A stretch of 10,719 nt of DNA. It comes from Caldifarciminota bacterium. Its GTDB lineage: Bacteria > Hydrothermota > Tepidihabitantia > Tepidihabitantales > Tepidihabitantaceae. Made by a program: the position numbers and the translations under genes. The stretch is taken from contig JAFGRF010000138.1 in NCBI GenBank assembly GCA_016935295.1, positions 1 through 10,719 of the forward strand, read 5' to 3'. The notes beneath the pieces were generated by a model. That model did no database searches. It worked only from the letters and a program-made list of their open reading frames with translations, and was not told where the DNA came from. This document shows, piece after piece, positions 1-10,719 of the stretch; position 1 is the first letter of the stretch, and each line of letters starts with the position of its first letter.

Positions 1-383
1 CCGTCGCCGGAAAACCTGCCGCCCGGCAACACAGACTGTAACCCATGTCCTGATAATAAAGTGTAACCCATGTCCCGTTCGCGCCATACCCAGAGCCACC
101 ACCTACGTAACGCCCCGCGCGCCTAACAATACGACTTTCAAGCAGTTAGCTTATCTGGGACTAACCAGACTGTGTACAAAGGCGCGAAAGGCACAAGTCG
201 CCGTTCTCCGAGACCCGGAACTGACACTCCGGGGCCACCCAGAAAGTCAGCGCCGCATGTCCGCCTTTCGTCACTGAACACATGCCGCCTTCCGCCCTTC
301 ATCTTGACCCCTCCCTGTCATCTCTAACCCCTGTCCCTGGCCCCCTTCTCTCGTCCACCCCTTCTTCGTCACGCTGCGCTCGC
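1..383. other. Non-coding stretch upstream of the surface-protein cluster
   Basis: I find no convincing gene, tRNA or rRNA here. The stretch holds a tandem 14-bp repeat at 37-75 (listed separately) and, from about 279 to 375, a strongly pyrimidine-biased tract on the plus strand. Within that tract, C-runs at 308-311, 313-315, 328-331, 335-337 and 341-345 give G-runs on the minus strand that could form a long-loop G-quadruplex. Short inverted repeats are also present (185-192 with 263-270; 203-207 with 217-221), but they are within reach of chance. The stretch ends at the -35 box of the promoter for the first gene. Confidence 0.6.
37..75 (+). mobile_element. Tandem 14-bp repeat resembling an IS21/IS481-type element end
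   Basis: The 14-mer TGTAACCCATGTCC occurs at 37-50 and again, exactly, at 62-75, a 25-bp period with an AT-rich spacer between. A degenerate copy (12 of 14 matches) lies at 323-336. From general knowledge, IS21- and IS481-family elements start with TGT and often carry repeated internal copies of the terminal motif that bind transposase; the form TGTAACCCATGTCC fits that style. In this orientation the element would extend rightward, yet no transposase and no reverse-complement end follow, so this would be a solitary end, a deletion remnant or a MITE-like derivative. The repeat is certain; the assignment is inference. Confidence 0.45.
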
Positions 384-411
384 TTGACAGGGAAAACGCG
401 CATTCTATAAT
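384..411 (+). promoter_or_regulatory. Consensus sigma-70 promoter for the surface-protein cluster
   Basis: A perfect -35 box TTGACA (384-389) and a perfect -10 box TATAAT (406-411) are separated by 16 bp. The expected transcription start lies about 6-8 bp after the -10 box, near 417-419. The ATG of the first gene is at 421, leaving a leader of only 2-4 nt and no room for a Shine-Dalgarno sequence. It faces the four plus-strand genes and probably drives at least the first. Confidence 0.85.
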
Positions 412-420
412 CATGCCGAT

Positions 421-816
421 ATGAGGCATGTTGCCCGCATCCTGCTCCTAGCCGCGGTCGTTGTTGTGGCCGGCTGCAGCCTGTTCCGCGACTCCGATGT
501 ACGGATCGCCGAAGTCACCTCCATAACCGCTCCTGACACGGTTGTCATCGGCACGACCTTCGTTGTCACCGCTCACGCCTTCTTCGCATCTGACATGAGT
601 TGGGTGTTCGACCGCGCCGAAGTCACCTGCAAAGACGCAAGTCTCGAGGTTCGCGTCTGGTCGCATCGCTGGGAGGGCGGCTCGGCCGTTCCACAGGTTG
701 TCTCCGAGCGCGACCTGTCGTTTCAGGCCAGACCGCTGGAGCTTGGCGAGTATCGTATCAATGCCCATCAACCCGACGGGAGTACCACAGAAAAGACAAT
801 AGCCGTCCTGCCCTAG
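421..816 (+). CDS. Small exported lipoprotein with an Ig-like beta-sandwich
   Basis: A 131-residue protein. It starts with a positively charged N-terminus (R2, H3, R6) and a hydrophobic stretch at 7-17, ending in a lipobox V16-A17-G18-C19. C19 would be lipidated by Lgt and become the mature N-terminus; serine at +2 favours outer-membrane delivery. The mature part (about 112 residues) is rich in alternating hydrophobic beta-strands, and its end (110-130) resembles the last strands of an Ig-like or PKD-like sandwich. I do not recognise a named family. The ATG at 421 is the only sensible start: upstream in-frame codons reach a stop at 385-387 without another start. There is no Shine-Dalgarno sequence, and the near-consensus promoter ends 9 bp before, so translation is probably leaderless. 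It is first of a four-gene set on this strand. The lipoprotein call is solid; the function is unknown. Confidence 0.8.
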   Translation: MRHVARILLLAAVVVVAGCSLFRDSDVRIAEVTSITAPDTVVIGTTFVVTAHAFFASDMSWVFDRAEVTCKDASLEVRVWSHRWEGGSAVPQVVSERDLSFQARPLELGEYRINAHQPDGSTTEKTIAVLP

Positions 817-820
817 CCGC

Positions 821-836
821 GCCCGGATTGCCGGGC
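821..836 (+). other. GC hairpin just after the lipoprotein gene
   Basis: GCCCGG (821-826) and CCGGGC (831-836) form a perfect 6-bp stem with the tetraloop ATTG, starting 4 nt after the stop codon of the lipoprotein gene. No T-run follows, so it is not a standard intrinsic terminator. It may stabilise the 3' end of the message or cause partial attenuation before the next gene. Confidence 0.4.
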
Positions 837-847
837 ATCGGTAGTTC

Positions 848-913
848 ATGGTTTCTGGTTACTCGTTCCTGGTTTGCAGAACGAGAGACAATGAACTAGA
901 AACTAGGAACCAT
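848..913. repeat. Long palindromic element between two surface-protein genes
   Basis: Positions 848-860 pair with 901-913 over 13 bp, with two G-U wobbles if read as RNA. Nested inside, CTCGTTC (862-868) pairs perfectly with GAACGAG (879-885) around a 10-nt loop, and 886-900 bulges out. Each arm also carries near-duplicate decamers: GTTTCTGGTT at 851-860 and GTTCCTGGTT at 865-874 on the left, AACTAGAAAC at 894-903 and AACTAGGAAC at 901-910 on the right. The sequence is more AT-rich than the surrounding genes and does not look coding. This is the build of a REP- or MITE-like dispersed palindrome. A competing small hairpin (907-911 with 919-923) lies ahead of the next gene's Shine-Dalgarno sequence. 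Confidence 0.6.
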
Positions 914-957
914 CTGGCGGTTCAGGCAAGTCCGCGTAGTTCTGACAGGAGGAGTCA

Positions 958-1554
958 GTGTACGCAGCAAAGACCGCAGGAGTCTGTCTGGTTCTGGCCG
1001 GAATCGCTCTGGCCGGACCGTCTTTCCGCATCGGCACTAAACTCACGTGGCACGGCGCTGAGGCGTACTCAGAGTCGTTAGATACTACCGGAGCGCCTAT
1101 CTCAAGAACCGTCTACGAACGGTTCTCCGTCGGCCCGGCAATCGAAGCGTCCTACGGACCGGTGTGGGGTGTATTCACCGGCAGGGTTGACCTGGCGCAG
1201 TTGAGCATCTTCACGTCAAGCCCGGGTGGAGCGGGATTCAGCATGTTCCCGATGCTCGGACTGGACGTGATGGCCGAACCGCCGACGCAGTGGCGAGTCA
1301 AGCCCTACGCCTGGGTCGGCGTCCGGACAACCGGTTACACGCAGCCGCCTTTCACGGGAGTCCAAGAGGTCTATCATGACTCCGAGACGCACTGGCGTGG
1401 TGGACTGGGAGTCAAGTACAGCCTCAACCACCGGACCGACCTCTTCGCTGAGACACAGTGGTACTCACGCGACACCTACTGGGAAGGTGCCATGTTTGAA
1501 GCAATCGGTCTGGTCAGCGCCGAGATCGGCGCCCGCTTCGCGCTCGGGAAGTAG
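958..1554 (+). CDS. Probable outer-membrane beta-barrel protein (8 strands)
   Basis: A 198-residue protein starting at GTG 958, chosen because AGGAGGAG at 947-954 sits just upstream and a signal peptide begins at once. The signal peptide has K5, a hydrophobic core at 6-18 and an A17-L18-A19 cleavage site. The mature chain of about 179 residues alternates polar and hydrophobic/aromatic residues in roughly eight stretches (about 23-31, 55-67, 69-84, 93-107, 112-127, 144-157, 160-174 and 178-196), as expected of a small OmpA/OmpW-like or porin-like barrel. Aromatic girdle residues (W, Y, F) are frequent. The chain ends in G-A-R-F-A-L-G-K rather than a terminal aromatic, so the usual C-terminal Bam signal is slightly displaced. 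No family can be named with confidence. It precedes the propeller gene by 36 bp and is probably co-transcribed with it. It could serve as a membrane anchor or channel for its neighbours, which is inference. Confidence 0.72.
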   Translation: MYAAKTAGVCLVLAGIALAGPSFRIGTKLTWHGAEAYSESLDTTGAPISRTVYERFSVGPAIEASYGPVWGVFTGRVDLAQLSIFTSSPGGAGFSMFPMLGLDVMAEPPTQWRVKPYAWVGVRTTGYTQPPFTGVQEVYHDSETHWRGGLGVKYSLNHRTDLFAETQWYSRDTYWEGAMFEAIGLVSAEIGARFALGK

Positions 1555-1590
1555 CGTAGGTTCGCAAGGATTGACTGAAGGAGAAACGAG

Positions 1591-3048
1591 ATGAAAGTAG
1601 CAGCGCTGGCACTGATAGCCTGTCTGCTGAGCCCGGCTTTGGCGTCCGGCCCGGACACGCTCTGGGTAAGAAGACTGGACGTGGGTTCTGATGAGTTCGG
1701 CAACGACATAGCCTCGAACGGGAACGCGATCGCGGTTGCGGGCGATGCCTTCGGCAGCATTTCCGACGACTGGCTCGTGGCAAGGATGAACCAGTCCGGC
1801 GAAACAGCCTGGACGAGAACGTACGATGCCGGGGGCGATGAGCGGGCGGTGTGTGCCTGTTTGGACCGTGAGTCGAACGTTCTCGCGGCCGGCATGGGCT
1901 ACGTCTTCAAGGGCACGCGCGGCGCCGGCTCGCCCTACGCTCCCGGGCGGAGCAGATTGCTGAACCCGCGCTCCCCGCTTCAGGGCGAGTATTGCGCCCT
2001 GACCGCGAAGTACGATTCGCTGGGTACGCTCAGGTGGTTCCGGTCGGACACCGGCTACGTGGCCTGCGGAATAGTAGCAGACTCGGCCGGTAACGTCTTC
2101 ATGACCGGCGCGCACATCACGAGCGATACGACCTGGGACTTCTGGTTGGCCAAAAGCAGCCCGACCGGCGAGACACTCTGGACCGTGACCTACGATTTCG
2201 CCCGATTCGAGGTCGGCTATCGCCCGGCTCTCGATGCCGCGGGGAACATCGCGGTACCCATCTACGCCGGTGACTCCCTCTTCCACTGCATCACCGCCAA
2301 GTTCACGCCCGACGGCCATACCATCTGGAGCAGGAAGTACGAACCAGGAACCGACGACGCTGGCACAGGGCTCGCAATCGACCCAAGCGGCAACATCATC
2401 GTTGCCGGCCGAACCGCCTCGGACACCACGACCGAGGGATTTGTCCTGAAGTACGACCCAAGCGGAACTCTGCTCTGGTCCAAGATCTTCACGTTCAGCC
2501 AGAACGACGCTTTGGCAGATGCAGCTTGCGATTCGGCCGGCGATATCTTCGTCGCCGGCTACACCAGCCTTGGCTACAACAGCAACTGCCTGCTCGTGAA
2601 GCTGGACTCGTTGGGCGATACGTTGTGGACTGCCACCTACGGTGGCTCGGCCTACGCCGGTGCCGCCGGGGTCACGTGCGACCCACTTGGGAATCCGGTC
2701 ATTGTCGGCACCCAACAGGACACGCTGACCTACAACTCCGATATCCTTGCCATCAAGTACGCGGCGCTTACCGGCATCGCCGAATCGCCCCGTTCGGCTC
2801 CTACGTACGCCTCGGCACACACCATCACCGCCGGGCCGGACTTCATCCTGTCGGTTCCCTGCTCGGGGAGTTACGACGTCAGGCTCTGCGACCTGACCGG
2901 ACGAACCCGGCAGCAACTCTTCCACGGCACTCTCGCCAAGGGCGCACACCGGCTGTCCGTTTCCGCAGTACCGGCCGGCACGTACTTCGTGAGGGTAGCC
3001 GCTTCGGACGGCGGCATTTCCTGCCATAGGTTTGTGCTGGTAAAGTAG
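1591..3048 (+). CDS. Secreted SBBP-type beta-propeller with T9SS-like sorting domain
   Basis: A 485-residue protein starting at ATG 1591, 7 bp after AAGGAG (1578-1583). A signal peptide (K2, hydrophobic core 3-17) is probably cut after A18, at the L-A-S-G stretch. Residues about 20-393 hold seven repeats of the SBBP type, each with a G-N-[IV]-x-[VM]-[AT]-G-like core followed by K-[YFL]-[DTS]-x-x-G-x-x-x-W. The blade tryptophans are W25, W74, W149, W197, W246, W296 and W346. Spacing is 48-50 residues except 75 between W74 and W149, where a Pro/Arg/Gly-rich insertion (about 104-131) lengthens one blade. Residues about 408-485 form an Ig-like C-terminal domain with the D-L-T-G-R, A-G-T-Y-F-V-R-V and final L-V-K pattern of type IX (Por) sorting domains, which direct substrates across the outer membrane for surface attachment or release. 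The ligand is unknown. No catalytic site is visible. Confidence 0.85.
   Translation: MKVAALALIACLLSPALASGPDTLWVRRLDVGSDEFGNDIASNGNAIAVAGDAFGSISDDWLVARMNQSGETAWTRTYDAGGDERAVCACLDRESNVLAAGMGYVFKGTRGAGSPYAPGRSRLLNPRSPLQGEYCALTAKYDSLGTLRWFRSDTGYVACGIVADSAGNVFMTGAHITSDTTWDFWLAKSSPTGETLWTVTYDFARFEVGYRPALDAAGNIAVPIYAGDSLFHCITAKFTPDGHTIWSRKYEPGTDDAGTGLAIDPSGNIIVAGRTASDTTTEGFVLKYDPSGTLLWSKIFTFSQNDALADAACDSAGDIFVAGYTSLGYNSNCLLVKLDSLGDTLWTATYGGSAYAGAAGVTCDPLGNPVIVGTQQDTLTYNSDILAIKYAALTGIAESPRSAPTYASAHTITAGPDFILSVPCSGSYDVRLCDLTGRTRQQLFHGTLAKGAHRLSVSAVPAGTYFVRVAASDGGISCHRFVLVK
1929..1989. repeat. Palindromic segment inside the extra-long propeller blade
   Basis: CTCGCCCT (1929-1936) is exactly inverted as AGGGCGAG (1982-1989). 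Inside lies a second two-step hairpin: CGGG (1944-1947) with CCCG (1965-1968), and AGCA (1951-1954) with TGCT (1958-1961). The segment coincides with the roughly 26 extra residues that separate this propeller blade from its 48-50-residue sisters (protein residues about 104-131). It remains in frame. This looks like a short palindromic element captured in a coding sequence, comparable in concept to Rickettsia palindromic elements; that reading is inference. Confidence 0.4.
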
Positions 3049-3069
3049 ATCAGAGAAGGAGTAGCTGAA

Positions 3070-4014
3070 GTGAAACCGATTCACCTTGGCCTCTCGTTGC
3101 TCACGCTGCTGGGCGTGAGCTGTAGAGTGTTCGACTCTCATCCCACAACCCGGTTCGACGTAGGCGCCAACGTGCGCGATGTCTTCGCCTACGGCGACAC
3201 GCTGCTCGCCGTGACCGATAGCTTCCTGCTCACCTACGACATCTCATCGCCCACTTCGCCGCGCGCGCTGACAACCATACCTGTGGCACACACGCCTAGA
3301 TGTGCGATCGCCGTCGGAGGAAGCGCCTTCGTGGGCACCGATTCCGGAATAGCGGTCTACCCCATCGCCGGTGGTCCTCCTACTGAGCTCTACTGCGGCG
3401 GAACGGACCAGGCCGTGGCCGGTCTGACCACGGACTCGACCCGGATGTACGCCGCCGCCAGTGACGGGATCACCGTATTCAGGCTCGCGACACCTAAATC
3501 CACACGGTTCGTACCGCTTGCTGGCGAGCCGACCGGCGTGGCGCGGCACGACTCACGCCTGTTCGTGTCCCTGGACGATTGGGGCGTTCGCGTGTTGAAC
3601 ATGCTGCCCGGCGACTCGTTCGTTCTCGACACCGTGCATCTGGGCGGACACACGCGTGCCGAGGGTGTGACGGTGTCGTCGGGTGGGTACTGCATCATCT
3701 CGCAGGGACCTTCCGGTGTTCTCACACACTACACTCCCGCTCCCGACTCATACCCATTCGGCGGGGGCGGTGGCGGCGGCGACAGGTCTGCGTATGCCGC
3801 GGCCGCGACCGACGGTGTGGAGCAAGCGGCCTTCTACCTGGCGGACTCGACCACGGTTACGTTCACGGAGATCGTCAACCGGCCGGGACCTGCTTCCTTC
3901 TCGGAAGAGATAGGTCCGGACCTTGAAGGCTTCACACGGCGCATCTGCCTAGGCGGAAACGGCTACGTCTACACAGCCTCGGGCGACGCCGGCATCTACA
4001 TCATCAAACAGTAG
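3070..4014 (+). CDS. Exported lipoprotein with LVIVD-like propeller repeats
   Basis: A 314-residue protein starting at GTG 3070, 8 bp after GAAGGAG (3055-3061) and 21 bp after the previous stop, so probably the last gene of the same operon. The N-terminus has K2, a hydrophobic core at 6-16 and a cysteine at C18 in L-G-V-S-C; glycine at -3 makes the lipobox slightly atypical. Residues about 30-180 hold repeats such as L-L-T-Y-D-I-S-S-P-T-S-P (53-64) followed by V-G-x-x-A-F-V-G-x-x-x-G-I-A-V-Y (82-97), the pattern of LVIVD repeats found in surface beta-propellers. More degenerate strands continue to the end (G-Y-V-Y-T-A-S-G-D-A-G-I-Y-I-I, 298-312). A run of seven glycines (231-237) follows Y-P-F and may be a flexible loop or linker. 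No enzyme motif is seen. It may bind protein or polysaccharide at the cell surface, which is only inference. Confidence 0.78.
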   Translation: MKPIHLGLSLLTLLGVSCRVFDSHPTTRFDVGANVRDVFAYGDTLLAVTDSFLLTYDISSPTSPRALTTIPVAHTPRCAIAVGGSAFVGTDSGIAVYPIAGGPPTELYCGGTDQAVAGLTTDSTRMYAAASDGITVFRLATPKSTRFVPLAGEPTGVARHDSRLFVSLDDWGVRVLNMLPGDSFVLDTVHLGGHTRAEGVTVSSGGYCIISQGPSGVLTHYTPAPDSYPFGGGGGGGDRSAYAAAATDGVEQAAFYLADSTTVTFTEIVNRPGPASFSEEIGPDLEGFTRRICLGGNGYVYTASGDAGIYIIKQ

Positions 4015-4099
4015 CAGGCAGGGTCCGTCGCGGGAAGAAGGGCAGTCCCCCAGAGCAGCTCGTCTGACTCGGTGCGAGACAGCCCCGTTTCCCTGCCTG
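4015..4099. other. 9-bp inverted repeat enclosing a folded 3' region
   Basis: CAGGCAGGG (4015-4023) begins immediately after the stop codon of the last plus-strand gene and is exactly inverted as CCCTGCCTG (4091-4099). The 67-nt interior offers further pairing, for example GGGC 4040-4043 with GCCC 4082-4085, and CTCG 4059-4062 with CGAG 4075-4078. No strong T-run follows on either strand, so it is at best a Rho-assisted or bidirectional stop and RNA-protecting 3' structure between the convergent operons. Confidence 0.4.
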
Positions 4100-4121
4100 G
4101 CGCGGTCTTCACTTTCAGCGG

Positions 4122-4152
4122 AAAAAGGACGCGGCACGGGAGTGCGTGCCGC
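4122..4152 (-). terminator. Intrinsic terminator of the rpoBC-rpsLG operon
   Basis: Read on the minus strand, GCGGCAC (4152-4146) and GTGCCGC (4137-4131) form a perfect 7-bp GC-rich stem with an 8-nt loop. It begins about 30 nt after the rpsG stop codon. Four nucleotides later comes TTTTT (4126-4122). This is a plausible Rho-independent terminator, although the T-run is short. It puts the operon end right after rpsG. Confidence 0.7.
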
Positions 4153-4181
4153 ATCAGAGACGCAGAAACGCCGGAGCTACA

Positions 4182-4652
4182 CTACCAGCGGTAGTGGGCG
4201 AAGGCGCGGTTGGACTCGGCCATCTTGTGCGCGTCTTCCTTTTTCTTGACCGCCGCCCCCTGGTTGCGGCTGGCGTCGAGGAGCTCGCCCGCCAGTCTCT
4301 GGATCATCGTGTGCTCGTTCCGATCGCGCGCCGCGTTGATGGTCCACTTGATGGCCAGGGCGTCGCGCCGTTTGGGCCGCACTTCCATCGGAATCTGATA
4401 GGTGGAGCCGCCGACCCGGCGCGGCCGGACCTCAAGCACCGGTTTCACGGCGTTCATCGCCTTCTGGAACACGGCATAACCATCTTCCTTGCCCTGTTCC
4501 TGGGCCAGATCGAGCGCACCGTAGAAAATCCGCTGGGCCGTAGTCTTCTTGCCCGCCCACATCAGGTTGTTGATGAACTTGGTGACAAAAGTCGAAGCGT
4601 AGCGCGGGTCCGGAGCTATCATCCGCTGTTCGGCTGTGCGTCGTCGTGACAT
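4182..4652 (-). CDS. rpsG: 30S ribosomal protein S7
   Basis: A full-length 156-residue S7, the usual bacterial length. S7 binds the 3' major domain of 16S rRNA, nucleates assembly of the 30S head and lines the E site near the tRNA exit. Recognisable blocks are R-R-R at 3-5, F-I-N-N-L-M at 26-31, A-M-N-A-V-K-P at 65-71, the beta-hairpin R-R-V-G-G-S-T-Y-Q-I-P (77-87), A-I-K-W-T-I near 99-104, and the conserved C-terminus N-R-A-F-A-H-Y-R-W. The start ATG is 9 nt after the rpsL stop and is preceded by AGAGGT (4657-4662). It is the last gene of the operon, with a terminator about 30 nt downstream. fusA and tuf, which follow rpsG in the classical str operon, are not here. In E. coli S7 is also the translational repressor of this operon; whether that holds here cannot be told. 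Confidence 0.98.
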   Translation of the reverse strand: MSRRRTAEQRMIAPDPRYASTFVTKFINNLMWAGKKTTAQRIFYGALDLAQEQGKEDGYAVFQKAMNAVKPVLEVRPRRVGGSTYQIPMEVRPKRRDALAIKWTINAARDRNEHTMIQRLAGELLDASRNQGAAVKKKEDAHKMAESNRAFAHYRW

Positions 4653-4661
4653 ATCTACCTC

Positions 4662-5048
4662 TTAGGACGCTGCGCCCGGCTTGGGCCGCTTGACGCCGTA
4701 CTGGCTGCGCGCCTGTTTCCGGCCCTCAACGCCGGTCGTATCAAGCACGCCGCGGACGACGTGGTAGCGGACACCCGGCAGGTCTTTGACACGGCCGCCC
4801 CGTACAAGCACGATCGAGTGCTCCTGCAGGTTGTGGCCTTCGCCCGGGATGTAACACGTGACCTCGTAGCCGCCCGCCAGCCTGACTTTGCAGACTTTGC
4901 GCAGCGCCGAGTTCGGCTTCTTGGGCGTAGTGGTGTAGACCCGGGTGCAGACCCCGCGCTTCTGAGGGTTGCCCATCAGCGCCGGCGTCTTGGACCGGCT
5001 GTGGATTGCCGTCCGCGGTTTGCGGACGAGCTGGTTTACTGTCGGCAT
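4662..5048 (-). CDS. rpsL: 30S ribosomal protein S12
   Basis: A full-length 128-residue S12. It sits at the decoding centre of the 30S subunit, where it monitors codon-anticodon pairing and links to EF-Tu and EF-G action. The near-universal stretches are intact: P-Q-K-R-G-V-C-T-R-V at 28-37, T-T-T-P-K-K-P-N-S-A-L at 39-49, G-E-G-H-N-L-Q-E-H at 69-77 and G-G-R-V-K-D-L-P-G-V at 84-93. K43, K44 and K88 are present, so the protein has the wild-type, streptomycin-sensitive residues. D89 is the aspartate that RimO methylthiolates in other bacteria. The C-terminal tail is slightly longer than in E. coli. ATG 5048 lies 1 nt after the rpoC stop, with its Shine-Dalgarno sequence inside rpoC, so the two are probably translationally coupled. 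Confidence 0.98.
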   Translation of the reverse strand: MPTVNQLVRKPRTAIHSRSKTPALMGNPQKRGVCTRVYTTTPKKPNSALRKVCKVRLAGGYEVTCYIPGEGHNLQEHSIVLVRGGRVKDLPGVRYHVVRGVLDTTGVEGRKQARSQYGVKRPKPGAAS

Positions 5049-5049
5049 G

Positions 5050-10719
<5,670 letters not shown>

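Noticed and set aside
121..151. attC-like half site (GCCTAAC with a downstream TTCAAGC and GTTAGC), suggestive of an integron cassette
   Set aside because: The left end matches the RYYYAAC consensus, but no matching GTTRRRY right end or L'/L'' pair is present at a fitting distance, and there is no cassette structure.
185..270. Possible three-way-junction RNA (outer 8-bp inverted repeat with two inner short stems)
   Set aside because: The inner stems are only 4-5 bp, and an 8-bp repeat at this distance is expected by chance at roughly this frequency in 420 bp. No promoter or terminator frames it.
1465..3141. Long open frame on the minus strand opposite the propeller gene
   Set aside because: It lies antisense to a gene with signal peptide, regular repeats, sorting domain and Shine-Dalgarno sequence. 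Its translation is low in structure and rich in Arg/Gly/Val, as expected of a GC-rich antisense frame.
4131..4152. The GCGGCAC/GTGCCGC hairpin as a plus-strand terminator too
   Set aside because: No T-run follows on the plus strand; the T-run exists only downstream on the minus strand.

Overview
The window is GC-rich DNA from a Gram-negative-type bacterium. It holds two convergent blocks: a plus-strand set of four exported or surface proteins (421-4014), and the end of a minus-strand rpoB-rpoC-rpsL-rpsG operon (10719 down to 4182). Both large RNA polymerase subunits carry the insertions typical of Gram-negative groups, an SI2/i9-like one in beta and an SI3-like one in beta prime. One plus-strand protein ends in a type IX secretion (T9SS)-like C-terminal sorting domain and has SBBP-type propeller repeats. 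Together these suggest the FCB superphylum or a related candidate phylum. Candidate division WOR-3 (Stahlbacteria) is my best guess from overall style, but it is a low-confidence inference.

Layout. Positions 1-383 are non-coding: a tandem 14-bp motif resembling an insertion-sequence end, then a pyrimidine-rich tract. A textbook promoter (TTGACA, 16 bp, TATAAT at 384-411) lies so close to the first ATG (421) that the transcript should be almost leaderless. Four genes follow on the plus strand: a small lipoprotein, a probable 8-stranded outer-membrane beta-barrel, a seven-bladed SBBP propeller with a sorting domain, and a lipoprotein with LVIVD-like repeats. Gaps are 141, 36 and 21 bp. The last three genes have good Shine-Dalgarno sequences, and they may share the 384-411 promoter. 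The 141-bp gap holds a strong palindrome (848-913).

The junction at 4015-4181 holds a 9-bp inverted repeat just after the last plus-strand gene and a minus-strand intrinsic terminator for the ribosomal operon. rpsG (S7), rpsL (S12), rpoC (complete) and rpoB (C-terminal 553 codons; its 5' part lies beyond the window) are tightly packed: a 4-nt overlap at rpoB/rpoC, 1 nt between rpoC and rpsL, and 9 nt between rpsL and rpsG. fusA and tuf do not follow rpsG.

The essential operon is conventional, but the polymerase has sequence departures worth checking: NADFDGD followed by TMS in place of the usual QMA, a leucine-lysine pair in the trigger loop, and about 15 extra residues in a conserved C-terminal loop of beta. 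No defence system, CRISPR array, RNA gene or intact transposase is visible. The least described material is the four-gene surface cluster and the palindromic elements in and between its genes.
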